Shown piece by piece: positions 1 through 8,056 of a stretch of DNA of 64,000 nt. The notes below the pieces were generated by a model. It made no database searches. It was not told the DNA's origin and saw only the letters and a program-made list of their open reading frames with translations. The DNA lies in assembly GCA_015059105.1 (NCBI GenBank), contig SVBB01000007.1, forward strand, positions 1 to 64,000. The letters are read 5' to 3'. Each line of letters starts with the position of its first letter. Position 1 is the first letter of the stretch. The position numbers were made by a program, and so were the translations under genes. Source of the stretch: Erysipelotrichaceae bacterium. Lineage in GTDB: Bacteria; Bacillota_I; Bacilli_A; RFN20; CAG-826.

Positions 1-37
1 GGAAACCAATGATTTCCAGGCAATTTTCCTTTGAAAC

Positions 38-88
38 GCCCCCTTTAACTTTGGGACTTTTCATCTTGTGCCCCCTTTAACTTTGGGG
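38..88. repeat. Two identical 18-bp direct repeats next to yebC
   Basis: The 18-mer GCCCCCTTTAACTTTGGG occurs at 38-55 and again at 70-87, a 32-bp period, and the second copy ends a few bases from the yebC stop codon. Each copy is itself CCCC...GGGG symmetric. Bases 1-17 also form a small inverted repeat (GGAAA/TTTCC). Spaced short repeats at an element edge are known in the ends of some insertion sequences such as IS21. No transposase is visible because the window begins here, so the assignment to a mobile-element end is a guess. Confidence 0.5.
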
Positions 89-96
89 CGCCATAA

Positions 97-801
97 TTAT
101 TTGACGTTATGATAAACGTTTTGAACGTCTTGTAATTCGTCAAGCATATCGCAAAGTTCATCGAATTTACGACGATCTTCTGGATCGCTAATTTCAATAT
201 ATTCGTTAGGAATATAAGAGATTTCCGCAACATCGAATTCTTTAACTCCCATTCCAGATAAAACATCTCTTGCTTTACCAAAGTCAGTTGGACTCACTAA
301 AACTTCGATAACACCGTCTTCTTCAGTGACAGAGTTAACATCGACATCACCTAAGATTAATGTTTCTTCCACTTCATCTCTATTGTTGCCTTTAAACGCT
401 AAGACACCATATTGAGTAAAGTTATAAGCAACTGTTCCTAAGTGACCGCCTTTTTTAGTGATGGCAGTTCTAATTTCAGTTAATGCTCTATTCGTGTTAT
501 CAGTTAAGGACTCGATAATGAAATAGGAGTTGCCTGGTCCAAAAGCTTCATATAAACCAGAAGTATAGCTCTCAGCAGAACCACCTTTGGCCTTTTGGAT
601 TGCTCTTTCAATAACGTCTTTAGTAACGTTTTGGCCTTTCCATTTTTCAATCGCGCTTCTTAACGCAAGGTTCATATCTGGATCAGGTTCGCCAGATTTC
701 GCGGCCATGTAGATTTCCTTACTGGCACGCATGAATAATGCACTTCTCGCCGCGGCTGTAGCAGCCATTGCTTTTGCTCTAACTTCATGTGCTCTTCCCA
801 T
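97..801 (-). CDS. yebC: YebC/PmpR family regulator
   Basis: This is a 234-residue full-length member of the YebC/PmpR/TACO1 family, proteins reported as DNA-binding regulators or as translation factors that relieve ribosome stalling. The N-terminal helical domain (about residues 1-75) is followed by the conserved stretch FIIESLTDNTNRA and then GGHLGTVAYNF, both diagnostic of the family. The start is supported by AGAGGA eight bases upstream of ATG. It begins 35 bases above the stop of truA and is the last gene before the repeats at the window edge. The family is certain; which cellular role applies is not visible from the sequence. Confidence 0.93.
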   Translation of the reverse strand: MGRAHEVRAKAMAATAAARSALFMRASKEIYMAAKSGEPDPDMNLALRSAIEKWKGQNVTKDVIERAIQKAKGGSAESYTSGLYEAFGPGNSYFIIESLTDNTNRALTEIRTAITKKGGHLGTVAYNFTQYGVLAFKGNNRDEVEETLILGDVDVNSVTEEDGVIEVLVSPTDFGKARDVLSGMGVKEFDVAEISYIPNEYIEISDPEDRRKFDELCDMLDELQDVQNVYHNVK

Positions 802-835
802 AAATAATTCCTCTTTTTCTTTCTTAAAAATATTA

Positions 836-1564
836 TCACTTGTAGATTACATCTATCAAGAACAAGCCTTCACTTGATGCGCGATAAGCCGTATGCGCGT
901 CGACATCTTTATCAAGTCTATCGGAAATATAGGTTAAATCTTCCTTGCCTGACGCTACCGCTAAACAGGTACCAATAATGTCTCTAATCATATATCTCAT
1001 AAAGCCATCGCCGATGATATCAACATCTATTGTTTCATTTAAAGAAACTCTGATATCAAATATCTCTCTAATATAATTATCTTCATCTTCTTCCTTACTG
1101 GTGAAGTTAACAAAATTGTGTTGGCCGACAAATTTATCAAGCGCTTCCACAAACTTGGTCATCACAAATGGATATGGATAATACAAACTAGTATTTGTGA
1201 GAAATGGGTTCTTATCGCCACTATTAATTCTGTATTGATAATGCTTTTTCTTCGCACAAAAACGCGCGTGAAAATCTTCTGCCACTTCAACTAAAGAATT
1301 AATCGCGATATCATCTGGAAGAATTGAATTTAAAGAATATTTTAATCGTTCTAAATCCATCTCTTTGTTAAGTTCAAAATGGAAGCTTTGATTAAGCGCA
1401 TGCACACCGGCATCAGTTCTTCCAGCTCCATATATTTTGGTTGGATTATTTAATATTTTTGATAAAGCTTTTTCAATTTCTTCTTGAACAGTATTACCAT
1501 TTGGTTGAATTTGCCAACCATGATAATTTGTTCCTAAATATGCGACTTTTGCAAGTATTTTCAT
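836..1564 (-). CDS. truA: tRNA pseudouridine(38-40) synthase TruA
   Basis: TruA converts uridines 38-40 of the tRNA anticodon arm to pseudouridine. The catalytic Asp lies in GAGRTDAGVHA (about residue 51), and the family features YLGTNYHGWQ near the N terminus and FMRYMIRDIIGT near residue 190 are present. An ATG four codons upstream overlaps the ecfT stop as TAATG, but the GGAG at that point sits at ideal distance from the ATG at 1564, so I place the start there (242 residues). It follows ecfA1-ecfA2-ecfT as in most Bacilli, where the block trails the alpha operon. Confidence 0.95.
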   Translation of the reverse strand: MKILAKVAYLGTNYHGWQIQPNGNTVQEEIEKALSKILNNPTKIYGAGRTDAGVHALNQSFHFELNKEMDLERLKYSLNSILPDDIAINSLVEVAEDFHARFCAKKKHYQYRINSGDKNPFLTNTSLYYPYPFVMTKFVEALDKFVGQHNFVNFTSKEEDEDNYIREIFDIRVSLNETIDVDIIGDGFMRYMIRDIIGTCLAVASGKEDLTYISDRLDKDVDAHTAYRASSEGLFLIDVIYK

Positions 1565-1575
1565 ATAAAACTCCA

Positions 1576-2451
1576 TTAAAATCCTGGATTTACTTTAAAT
1601 AATGTTTCGATGATGTTAACAACCTGAACATTTTTATCAATGATGAATAAGGTGAGAACTCCACCGAAAACCGCTATGACAAATAAGAAGGAAATTAAAT
1701 CTACTAATTTAAAATGCATGACATGGAAGTGAGTGCGTTTCGCACGTGGGTCATATCCTCTTGCCTCCATCGCGTTTGCAAGCTCTTCACTTCTTTCAAT
1801 CGCTGATACAAATAAAGGAATGATCAAGGATACAATTGCTCTAACTCTTTTAACGATGCCATGGGTGAAATCAACACCTCTAGAGCTCTGCGCTTTCATA
1901 ATGCGGTTAGTCTCATCTAAAATCGTTGGAATAAATCTTAAGGCGATAGAAATAGTCATCGCTATTTCATGAGCAGGGAAATGAATTGGTTTAAGGAAAC
2001 CCATACCCCATTCAAGACCATTTGTAAGATCCATTGGTTTAGTCGTTGAAGTGAGAATCATCGTCGTACATAAGATCATAATAAGTCTCAGCATAATATA
2101 TCCCCACTGATAGAAGGCGTCGTAATAAATCGTTAATGAGCCGATGTTAAATGCAGGATAAATATATGTTTGGTTAGGAATAAGGACATAGATAACTAAA
2201 AGGAAGAGCAAAAGGAACCACATCGATAAAATCGATTTGAGAAGTGAACGAAATGAAATACGAGAAATCATCATCACGACAATTAATAGAACAAGCATTA
2301 AACCACTGATGATGAGGTTTGTAGACCATAAAGTGAACTGCAAAAATATCGCCACAAAAAGAAGAATCATAAAGAATATCTTGCTTCGCGGATCGATGCG
2401 ATGCACGACTGTGTTAAATGGAGAATAACGGCCAAAAGTTAATTCGCTCAT
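1576..2451 (-). CDS. ecfT: ECF transporter transmembrane component EcfT
   Basis: The 291-residue EcfT scaffold couples the two EcfA ATPases to exchangeable substrate-binding EcfS subunits for vitamin and cofactor uptake. Several membrane helices lie in the first 130 residues and one near the C terminus. The two cytoplasmic coupling motifs are visible as SSRGVDF and EARGYDPRAKR. Its start overlaps the end of ecfA2 by four bases, so translation is probably coupled. No EcfS gene lies in the window, as expected for a group II shared module. Confidence 0.95.
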   Translation of the reverse strand: MSELTFGRYSPFNTVVHRIDPRSKIFFMILLFVAIFLQFTLWSTNLIISGLMLVLLIVVMMISRISFRSLLKSILSMWFLLLFLLVIYVLIPNQTYIYPAFNIGSLTIYYDAFYQWGYIMLRLIMILCTTMILTSTTKPMDLTNGLEWGMGFLKPIHFPAHEIAMTISIALRFIPTILDETNRIMKAQSSRGVDFTHGIVKRVRAIVSLIIPLFVSAIERSEELANAMEARGYDPRAKRTHFHVMHFKLVDLISFLFVIAVFGGVLTLFIIDKNVQVVNIIETLFKVNPGF

Positions 2452-3290
2452 GACTTCTTCTCCTTAATATATGGAATGAGGTCTTTAATCGTTCTAATTT
2501 TGTTTAAATCGATGCTATAACCATTCTCATTCAATTTATTAACTAATCTATATAAGTTAGGGACTTCTATGTCGATATCCTTACTTGCAAAAAGATCCGT
2601 TGGTTTGCCAACAAATTTAACTTCCCCATTTTCTAGGAAAAATACTTTTTGAACATATTCATTAACTAAAGACATATCATGGGTAATCAAGATTATAGAA
2701 GTGCCTTCTTCATACATCTTATTAACGAGATTCATGATATCTTTGCTGCCTTGGTGGTCTAATCCCACTGTCGGTTCATCAAGGATGAGGATATCGGGTT
2801 TAATCGCGAATATACCCGCGAGAGCAACTCTTCTTCTCTCTCCACCAGAAAGTTCAAATGGCGATCTTAAATAATATGATTTATCTAATCCAACTTTTTT
2901 AAGCGCTTCATGAGCGAGTTTAATCGCTTCTTCCTTGCTGCTACCAAAGTTAAGTGGACCAAAAGCTACATCTTTTTCCACTGTCTCTTCAAAGAGTTGA
3001 TACTCAGGGAACTGGAACACCATTCCAATATGTTTTCTTAATTCATGAATCTTTTTATTCTTACGCTTTTTAGGGGTGATTACAAAATCATCGATTACTA
3101 TTTCACCTGCATCAGGTAATAATAAAGCGTTGAGGTGCTGGGCTAATGTGGATTTGCCACTTCCCGTTTCCCCAAGAAAAGCGACATAAGAATGGTCTTC
3201 AATAGAGATATTAATATCTTTTAAAGCTTCCACTCTCTGTGGAGACTTTTTTAAATATGTATGAAAGAGATGATTAATGTTTATCGGCAT
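2448..3290 (-). CDS. ecfA2: ECF transporter ATP-binding protein EcfA2
   Basis: This ATPase subunit of the energy-coupling module has 280 residues. Walker A is GETGSGKST (about residues 40-48), the Q-loop region is FQFPEYQLFE, the signature is LSGGERRRVALAG, Walker B is ILILDEPTVGLD and the switch His lies in LITHDMS. The FPEYQLFE stretch is typical of EcfA2. The gene overlaps ecfA1 by ten bases upstream and ecfT by four downstream, forming one transcript. Confidence 0.95.
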   Translation of the reverse strand: MPININHLFHTYLKKSPQRVEALKDINISIEDHSYVAFLGETGSGKSTLAQHLNALLLPDAGEIVIDDFVITPKKRKNKKIHELRKHIGMVFQFPEYQLFEETVEKDVAFGPLNFGSSKEEAIKLAHEALKKVGLDKSYYLRSPFELSGGERRRVALAGIFAIKPDILILDEPTVGLDHQGSKDIMNLVNKMYEEGTSIILITHDMSLVNEYVQKVFFLENGEVKFVGKPTDLFASKDIDIEVPNLYRLVNKLNENGYSIDLNKIRTIKDLIPYIKEKKS

Positions 3291-4096
3291 AAATAATTAA
3301 CAACCTCTTTAATATCATTTAAATTATCGACGTCAAAACCTGCATCTTTTAGCTCTTCTTTTAAAGAGATTAAGAATGGGGCTTGGAGTTTATATTTTTC
3401 TCTAATTTCTTTATTAGCAAACACTTCTAATGGTGAGCCAGAACAAACAGCTTTACCTTTTTCCATGACGATGACACGGTCAGATAATAATGCTTCTTCA
3501 ACTTCGTGAGTAATCGAAATAATCGTGAGGTCAGGATTATCTTTTCTCATATGTTTGATCGTTAAGAAGATTTCTCTTTTCCCTTTCGCGTCAATCATCG
3601 CTGTCGCTTCATCTAATATCAATATCTCCGGTTTAAGGGCAAGCGCGCCGGCAATTGCCACTCTTTGTTTTTGACCACCCGAAAGATATGTTGGTTCTTT
3701 TTTCAAATAATCTTCCATCTTCACATATGTCGCGTATTTTTTGATAATTTCTGGCATTTCTTCTGATGGAATCTGTCGATTTTCTAATCCAAAAGCGATA
3801 TCATCTTCCACTGTTGAACCGATAAACTGGTTATCTGGATTTTGGAAAACGATTGCTATCTTCTTACGAATATCGTTTAACGACTTATCTTCAAGTTGAA
3901 CTCCGTCCACTATAATCTCTCCACTATTGGCCCTTAATAATCCCACAATCAGTTTCGCAAGCGTTGATTTACCAGATCCATTATGACCAACAATGGAAAC
4001 GAAAGAACCTTGCTCAACCTGAAGAGATAAATCGTCAACAGCTTTGTTACCAGCAGAGTAGGAATAAGATAAGTTTTTAATGACTATTTTTTCCAC
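3281..4096 (-). CDS. ecfA1: ECF transporter ATP-binding protein EcfA1
   Basis: First gene of the ECF module, 271 residues. Walker A is GHNGSGKST, the Q-loop is FQNPDNQFIG (typical of EcfA1), the signature is LSGGQKQRVAIAG and Walker B is ILILDEATAMID, where EPT is replaced by EAT. The start is GTG at 4096 without a Shine-Dalgarno sequence. Instead an extended -10 box lies seven bases upstream, so its own transcript would begin at or next to the start codon. It is the first of four co-directional genes ending with truA. Confidence 0.95.
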   Translation of the reverse strand: MEKIVIKNLSYSYSAGNKAVDDLSLQVEQGSFVSIVGHNGSGKSTLAKLIVGLLRANSGEIIVDGVQLEDKSLNDIRKKIAIVFQNPDNQFIGSTVEDDIAFGLENRQIPSEEMPEIIKKYATYVKMEDYLKKEPTYLSGGQKQRVAIAGALALKPEILILDEATAMIDAKGKREIFLTIKHMRKDNPDLTIISITHEVEEALLSDRVIVMEKGKAVCSGSPLEVFANKEIREKYKLQAPFLISLKEELKDAGFDVDNLNDIKEVVNYLCR

Positions 4097-4103
4097 GCCT
4101 GCT

Positions 4104-4112
4104 ATTATAACA
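4104..4112 (-). promoter_or_regulatory. Extended -10 promoter of ecfA1 (leaderless geometry)
   Basis: On the minus strand TGTTATAAT (extended -10, TGn plus TATAAT) ends seven bases before the GTG of ecfA1. Transcription normally begins six to seven bases after the -10 box, so the predicted mRNA starts at or within a base of the start codon. No good -35 hexamer is seen, which extended -10 promoters tolerate. Confidence 0.6.
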
Positions 4113-4119
4113 TGCTTTA

Positions 4120-4731
4120 TTATTTAAAGTATCCACTTTTAAAAAAGTTAGATACTTTCTTTCTCACGCTATCACTAACGCGATAAACCTTATCGGCTTT
4201 CCATTTCGTCAGCATTTTTATTTCTTCGAAATTATATCCTTCGATGAAAGTGAAAAAACCAACTAATCTTTCATCATTCGTGAGTTTTGAATCTTTTGAA
4301 ACGATGAAATCATGAACTAATTTTTTCTCAACAGAATATGAGATTTTATCATCATCTGAGCCGCAGGTTTCATGGAGGGTAAGTCCATCATCAAATAGAC
4401 TAGAATCAAGAGATAAGGGATGGATGAAGTCGTTATTTGAATAAGAATTGTTTCTCACAAAGTTGATGCATTGGTTCTTCGCAATAGTTGTCCAATAACT
4501 ATAAAAAGACTTCTCTTCGTTAGGTGTATATTTCTTTAACGCAATCGCAAGACTGGTAAAAGCAACCGCGGTAAATTCATCCGCGGAAAAACCTAAGTCA
4601 GAATATAAAGAAGCGTACTTTTTGCCAAAATTCTGTGCAAAACTTAGGTATTTTTCACATAACAAAGCTTCAGCATGGGTATCTCCTGTCCTAATTAAAC
4701 TGATGATAGTATCATCATCAATTAAAACCAT
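4120..4731 (-). CDS. Sigma-70 family factor in SigH position
   Basis: A 203-residue sigma factor. Residues of about 25-95 match sigma region 2 (ADEFTAVAFTSLAIALKKY and SFYSYWTTIAKNQCINFVR), and the C-terminal third contains a helix-turn-helix like region 4 (FEEIKMLTKWKADKVYRVSDSV). Gene order cysS-rlmB-sigma is the order found around sigH in Bacillus and relatives, so orthology to SigH is likely although the sequence is strongly diverged. A small hairpin (TTTCTC/GAGAAA) lies between rlmB and this gene, close before the start. Its regulon cannot be inferred here. Confidence 0.8.
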   Translation of the reverse strand: MVLIDDDTIISLIRTGDTHAEALLCEKYLSFAQNFGKKYASLYSDLGFSADEFTAVAFTSLAIALKKYTPNEEKSFYSYWTTIAKNQCINFVRNNSYSNNDFIHPLSLDSSLFDDGLTLHETCGSDDDKISYSVEKKLVHDFIVSKDSKLTNDERLVGFFTFIEGYNFEEIKMLTKWKADKVYRVSDSVRKKVSNFFKSGYFK

Positions 4732-4763
4732 GACAGTTTCTCTTTTCTATAGAGAAATTGCCG

Positions 4764-5474
4764 TTACACCTCTTTGATTTTTGCTAATAAAATCCCTGAC
4801 GCTACCGAAGCGTTTAAAGAATTCACTTTCCCATACATTGGGATTTTAACAATATAGTCAGAGTTTTTAAGAATTAGCGGTGCAATGCCGTTGCCTTCTG
4901 AACCTATAACCAAAACTGTTGGGAAGTCATATTTCAAATCGAGGTAGCTCGTTTTTCCACTTCCATCTGCGCTAAGAATCCAGAATCCGTTCTCCTTTAA
5001 TGTTGCAATCGCTTGATTGAGGTTGCTGACCAAAGCGACAGGAACATAGTTGATTGCCCCTGCACTTGTCTTCGCGACTGTTGAATTTAAAGGGACTTGA
5101 TTATGTTTGCTGATGATTACCCCTTTCACTCCAAAGATGTCACAGTTTCTAAGCACTGTGCCCATGTTGTGAGGATCATTGATACCGTCAAGCATCACTA
5201 ATGTTGGGTTTTGTTCACCCTTGCATTGATGCAAGAGGTAATCTAAAGAAACATATTCATATGGTTTGATCTCCGCGACGATGCCCTGATGGACTCCACC
5301 ATTAGCAAGCGCGTTAATCTCGTTATTCGTTTTCACTACTTTTGGAACGAAGCTTTCCGCTAATAAATTAAGTAAATTACGGTCAGAAAAACCTTGGCTG
5401 ATATAAACCTTAAGCACTCTTTTCGCTTTCAAAGCTTCTTTAACAGGGTTTCTTCCAAAAATAATTTCTTTCAC
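4764..5474 (-). CDS. rlmB: 23S rRNA 2'-O-methyltransferase RlmB (TrmH family)
   Basis: A SPOUT-fold SAM-dependent 2'-O-ribose methyltransferase of 236 residues. An N-terminal substrate-binding domain begins IIFGRNPVKEALK. The catalytic and knot motifs follow: LDGINDPHNMGTVLRNC, VIGSEGNGI and SLNASVASGI, whose Asn and Ser are the conserved RlmB/TrmH residues. It starts on the last base of the cysS stop codon, so cysS and rlmB are translationally coupled. Confidence 0.95.
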   Translation of the reverse strand: MKEIIFGRNPVKEALKAKRVLKVYISQGFSDRNLLNLLAESFVPKVVKTNNEINALANGGVHQGIVAEIKPYEYVSLDYLLHQCKGEQNPTLVMLDGINDPHNMGTVLRNCDIFGVKGVIISKHNQVPLNSTVAKTSAGAINYVPVALVSNLNQAIATLKENGFWILSADGSGKTSYLDLKYDFPTVLVIGSEGNGIAPLILKNSDYIVKIPMYGKVNSLNASVASGILLAKIKEV

Positions 5475-6811
5475 TAGAGGATTCCTCTTTCCATAAGCTG
5501 TTTTCTGATTTCATCGCTTCGCGCGAAATCTTTGTTGGCTTTACTCTGGTTATATTCAGCATATAACTTTTTATCTTCCTCGCTTAATTTGACATAAGGG
5601 ATATCAAGTCCGAGGACATAGAACATATCAGAGAGAGTTTTAAAATAATCATTTAATAGGTTGATATTTGATTCTCTACTTCTAAGTTCATTATTGATTA
5701 ATTTCACCAATTCATACATTTCGCTTAACGCATTAGAAGTATTTAAATCATCCGCGAGAGCGAGCAAGAATGGTTCAATATTCACTACCTTGCCTTTACT
5801 CATATCAACATCGGATGTTTGAAGTTTTAATGCGAGTTGACGGTAAGCATTAGATAATTTATTGATTTGTTGTTTGGAAGAAAGAAGCGTCTCGTCAGTA
5901 TAGTTAACAGGCTGACGGTAATGGGCAGAAAGAATAATCATTCTCGTCACCGGTCCGCCTAAAGAGGCCAATATATCTTTTGCAGTGACGACATTGCCTA
6001 ATGATTTAGACATCTTTTCTTCGCCGAAATTGACGAACCCATTATGCATCCAATATTTGGCAATCTTATTGTGATGAGTGGCTTCTGATTGAGCGATTTC
6101 ATTCTCATGATGTGGGAATTTTAAATCATATCCACCACCATGGATATCGATATAGTGACTTGGGAAGATTGTATCGATCATCACACAGCATTCCGTATGC
6201 CAACCAGGACGACCATTCCCCCATGGAGAAGGCCAAGTAATACCTTCACTAGTTTTCTTCCATAAGGCGAAATCTAAAGGTGATTCCTTACGGTCATCTT
6301 TTTCAATTCTCGCGCCGACTTTAAGATCTTCGACATTGATACCGCTTAAGCAGCCATAATCTTTAATCGCTGAAACTCTAAAATAAACATCTCCATCGAC
6401 GACATAGGCCGCACCAATCTTCACGAGATTATCAACATAATCGATAATCTTTTGAATATATTCGCTGACCTTAGGAGTGACATTAGGGATTTGAGAACCA
6501 ATGCCTTTCACATCTTTTTCAAATTCTTTGATATAGAATTCTGTTAATTCTTTTTCAGTGATGTTTTTCTCTTTCGCGGCTTTGATGATTTTATCATCGA
6601 TATCCGTGTAATTTGAGACATAGGTAACATCATAACCAACATAAGTTAAAAAGCGTCTTAAAACGTCAAATACGACCACAGGACGCATATTGCCGATGTG
6701 GGGATCGCTATAAACAGTTGGGCCACATACATACATTGAAACTTTGTTGGGTTCGTTAGTAACAAATGGTTCAACTTTATTTGTTAATGAGTTATAAAAT
6801 TTAATATCCAT
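5474..6811 (-). CDS. cysS: Cysteine--tRNA ligase
   Basis: Class I aminoacyl-tRNA synthetase charging tRNA-Cys. The HIGH motif appears as DPHIGNMR, the KMSKS loop as EEKMSKSLGN, and zinc ligands are consistent with CGPT near the N terminus and with WHTECC and HHENE. The GTG six codons upstream lacks a ribosome site; ATG at 6811 (445 residues) gives the normal family N terminus. TATAAT lies nine bases upstream, so a very short leader is possible. It heads cysS-rlmB-sigma. Confidence 0.95.
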   Translation of the reverse strand: MDIKFYNSLTNKVEPFVTNEPNKVSMYVCGPTVYSDPHIGNMRPVVVFDVLRRFLTYVGYDVTYVSNYTDIDDKIIKAAKEKNITEKELTEFYIKEFEKDVKGIGSQIPNVTPKVSEYIQKIIDYVDNLVKIGAAYVVDGDVYFRVSAIKDYGCLSGINVEDLKVGARIEKDDRKESPLDFALWKKTSEGITWPSPWGNGRPGWHTECCVMIDTIFPSHYIDIHGGGYDLKFPHHENEIAQSEATHHNKIAKYWMHNGFVNFGEEKMSKSLGNVVTAKDILASLGGPVTRMIILSAHYRQPVNYTDETLLSSKQQINKLSNAYRQLALKLQTSDVDMSKGKVVNIEPFLLALADDLNTSNALSEMYELVKLINNELRSRESNINLLNDYFKTLSDMFYVLGLDIPYVKLSEEDKKLYAEYNQSKANKDFARSDEIRKQLMERGIL

Positions 6812-6821
6812 AATAACATTA

Positions 6822-7358
6822 TTATACACATTCTTTTTTTGGTTCGCGGTAAAGAATAAATTTTCTCGTTAAATAATTCCAAACAAGACCCACGAATGTC
6901 TTGATGACAAAGGATATAAAGTACGCCCAGAAAGCCACATCGCCCCAGAAGGAGAAGGAGAATATTTCTCCAACGATGGTATCGGCTTTAGAGATGATAT
7001 CGATATTCCAAGCATTTAAACAGATAAACGCGCATAACTGCATCGTTCCGATTGATAGAAACATCGCTCCCGCGCTAAGCACGACAAACCAGAATATAAA
7101 CATTGGTTTTTTGCTCGCACTTTCGTCTTTAACATTTCTAAATACCCAGAATGTGGATAATAGATAATTTAAAACGACGCTGACGAGAAAGCCAACAGCA
7201 ATAGAAAGTGCATTAGCCCATCCATTATCCATTCCTGTTTTAACTAGTCCTGCCAAAACGAAATAAGAGACGATGAAGTCCACTAATGCACAAACGATTC
7301 CCGTTACCAGGAATCGCAGTATTTCAAGTCCTCTATTTGTTTTTCTGTCAATCGACAT
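6822..7358 (-). CDS. GtrA family membrane protein
   Basis: A 178-residue protein with four predicted membrane helices and the GtrA signature region FLVTGIVCALVDFIVSYFVL near the N terminus, then SVVLNYLLSTFWVFRN. GtrA-like proteins are thought to move lipid-linked sugars across the membrane for cell-wall polysaccharide decoration. I chose ATG at 7358, seven bases after the lemA stop, because the family starts near here; a longer reading (to 7454) would overlap lemA. The tail includes an extra pair of hydrophobic segments compared with the shortest GtrA proteins. Confidence 0.85.
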   Translation of the reverse strand: MSIDRKTNRGLEILRFLVTGIVCALVDFIVSYFVLAGLVKTGMDNGWANALSIAVGFLVSVVLNYLLSTFWVFRNVKDESASKKPMFIFWFVVLSAGAMFLSIGTMQLCAFICLNAWNIDIISKADTIVGEIFSFSFWGDVAFWAYFISFVIKTFVGLVWNYLTRKFILYREPKKECV

Positions 7359-7365
7359 CTTTATA

Positions 7366-8037
7366 TTAGAAGAATACTTCTCTTGCTTGTGCTTTTGTTT
7401 CTTGAGAAGCGATGAATGGGATACGAGTTGTGTAACCACGTTTTGCAGCAACAATCATCTTGAGTGGCCAACGATAGATATCTTGGTTCCATTGATTAAC
7501 TGTGTCGTTATAAACGCTTCTCGCGGCTGTGATTTCTTTTTGTAAGTAACTGTTTTGATTCATCGCAGATTGAATTTCATTGTGCGCTCTGAGTTCTGGA
7601 TAATTTTCCATGACCGCGTTTAATTTAGTAACAGCATTATCAACTTTGCTTGCAACATCAACACGTTCCATATCGCCGAGAGAGTTGCCCGCTCTTAAGC
7701 CAGCGATTTGAGCGAATGTTTCTTTATCTAATTTGATAGATTTTTCTAAAAGTGCTGCAACGTTCTTTAAGATGATGACTCTTTGTTCTAAGTAGTTATC
7801 AATTTCAGAAGCATCGTGTTGAATCTTTTGTTGTAATCTAGATAAATAGTTACCCGCGCCAACCTTTAATGCGAGATAGATAAGTCCACTGATGATTGGG
7901 ACTGGCAAGAACCAGATAACAATTTCAAAGATTTTGCTACCAGTGCCTACTTTGATTGGGATTTGTTTATCAATGACATTGACATCTCTGCCGGCTTCAT
8001 TGATTACTGGATTTGTTTCGTCTAATTCATTAGCCAT
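7366..8037 (-). CDS. lemA: LemA family protein
   Basis: A 223-residue LemA protein: one membrane helix near residues 38-58 followed by a long helical cytoplasmic domain with YLEQRVIILKNVAALLEK and ENYPELRAHNEIQSAMNQN. The role of LemA proteins is not settled; they often sit beside TPM-domain or large membrane proteins. Here it follows a 553-residue membrane protein by 19 bases, with a good AGGAGGAAAT site, so the two are co-transcribed and may act together. Confidence 0.9.
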   Translation of the reverse strand: MANELDETNPVINEAGRDVNVIDKQIPIKVGTGSKIFEIVIWFLPVPIISGLIYLALKVGAGNYLSRLQQKIQHDASEIDNYLEQRVIILKNVAALLEKSIKLDKETFAQIAGLRAGNSLGDMERVDVASKVDNAVTKLNAVMENYPELRAHNEIQSAMNQNSYLQKEITAARSVYNDTVNQWNQDIYRWPLKMIVAAKRGYTTRIPFIASQETKAQAREVFF

Positions 8038-8056
8038 AATATTTCCTCCTTATAAG

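Noticed and set aside
6811-6829. GTG at 6829 as the cysS start
   Set aside because: It adds six residues not typical of CysRS and has no ribosome site; the TATAAT there fits better as a -10 box.
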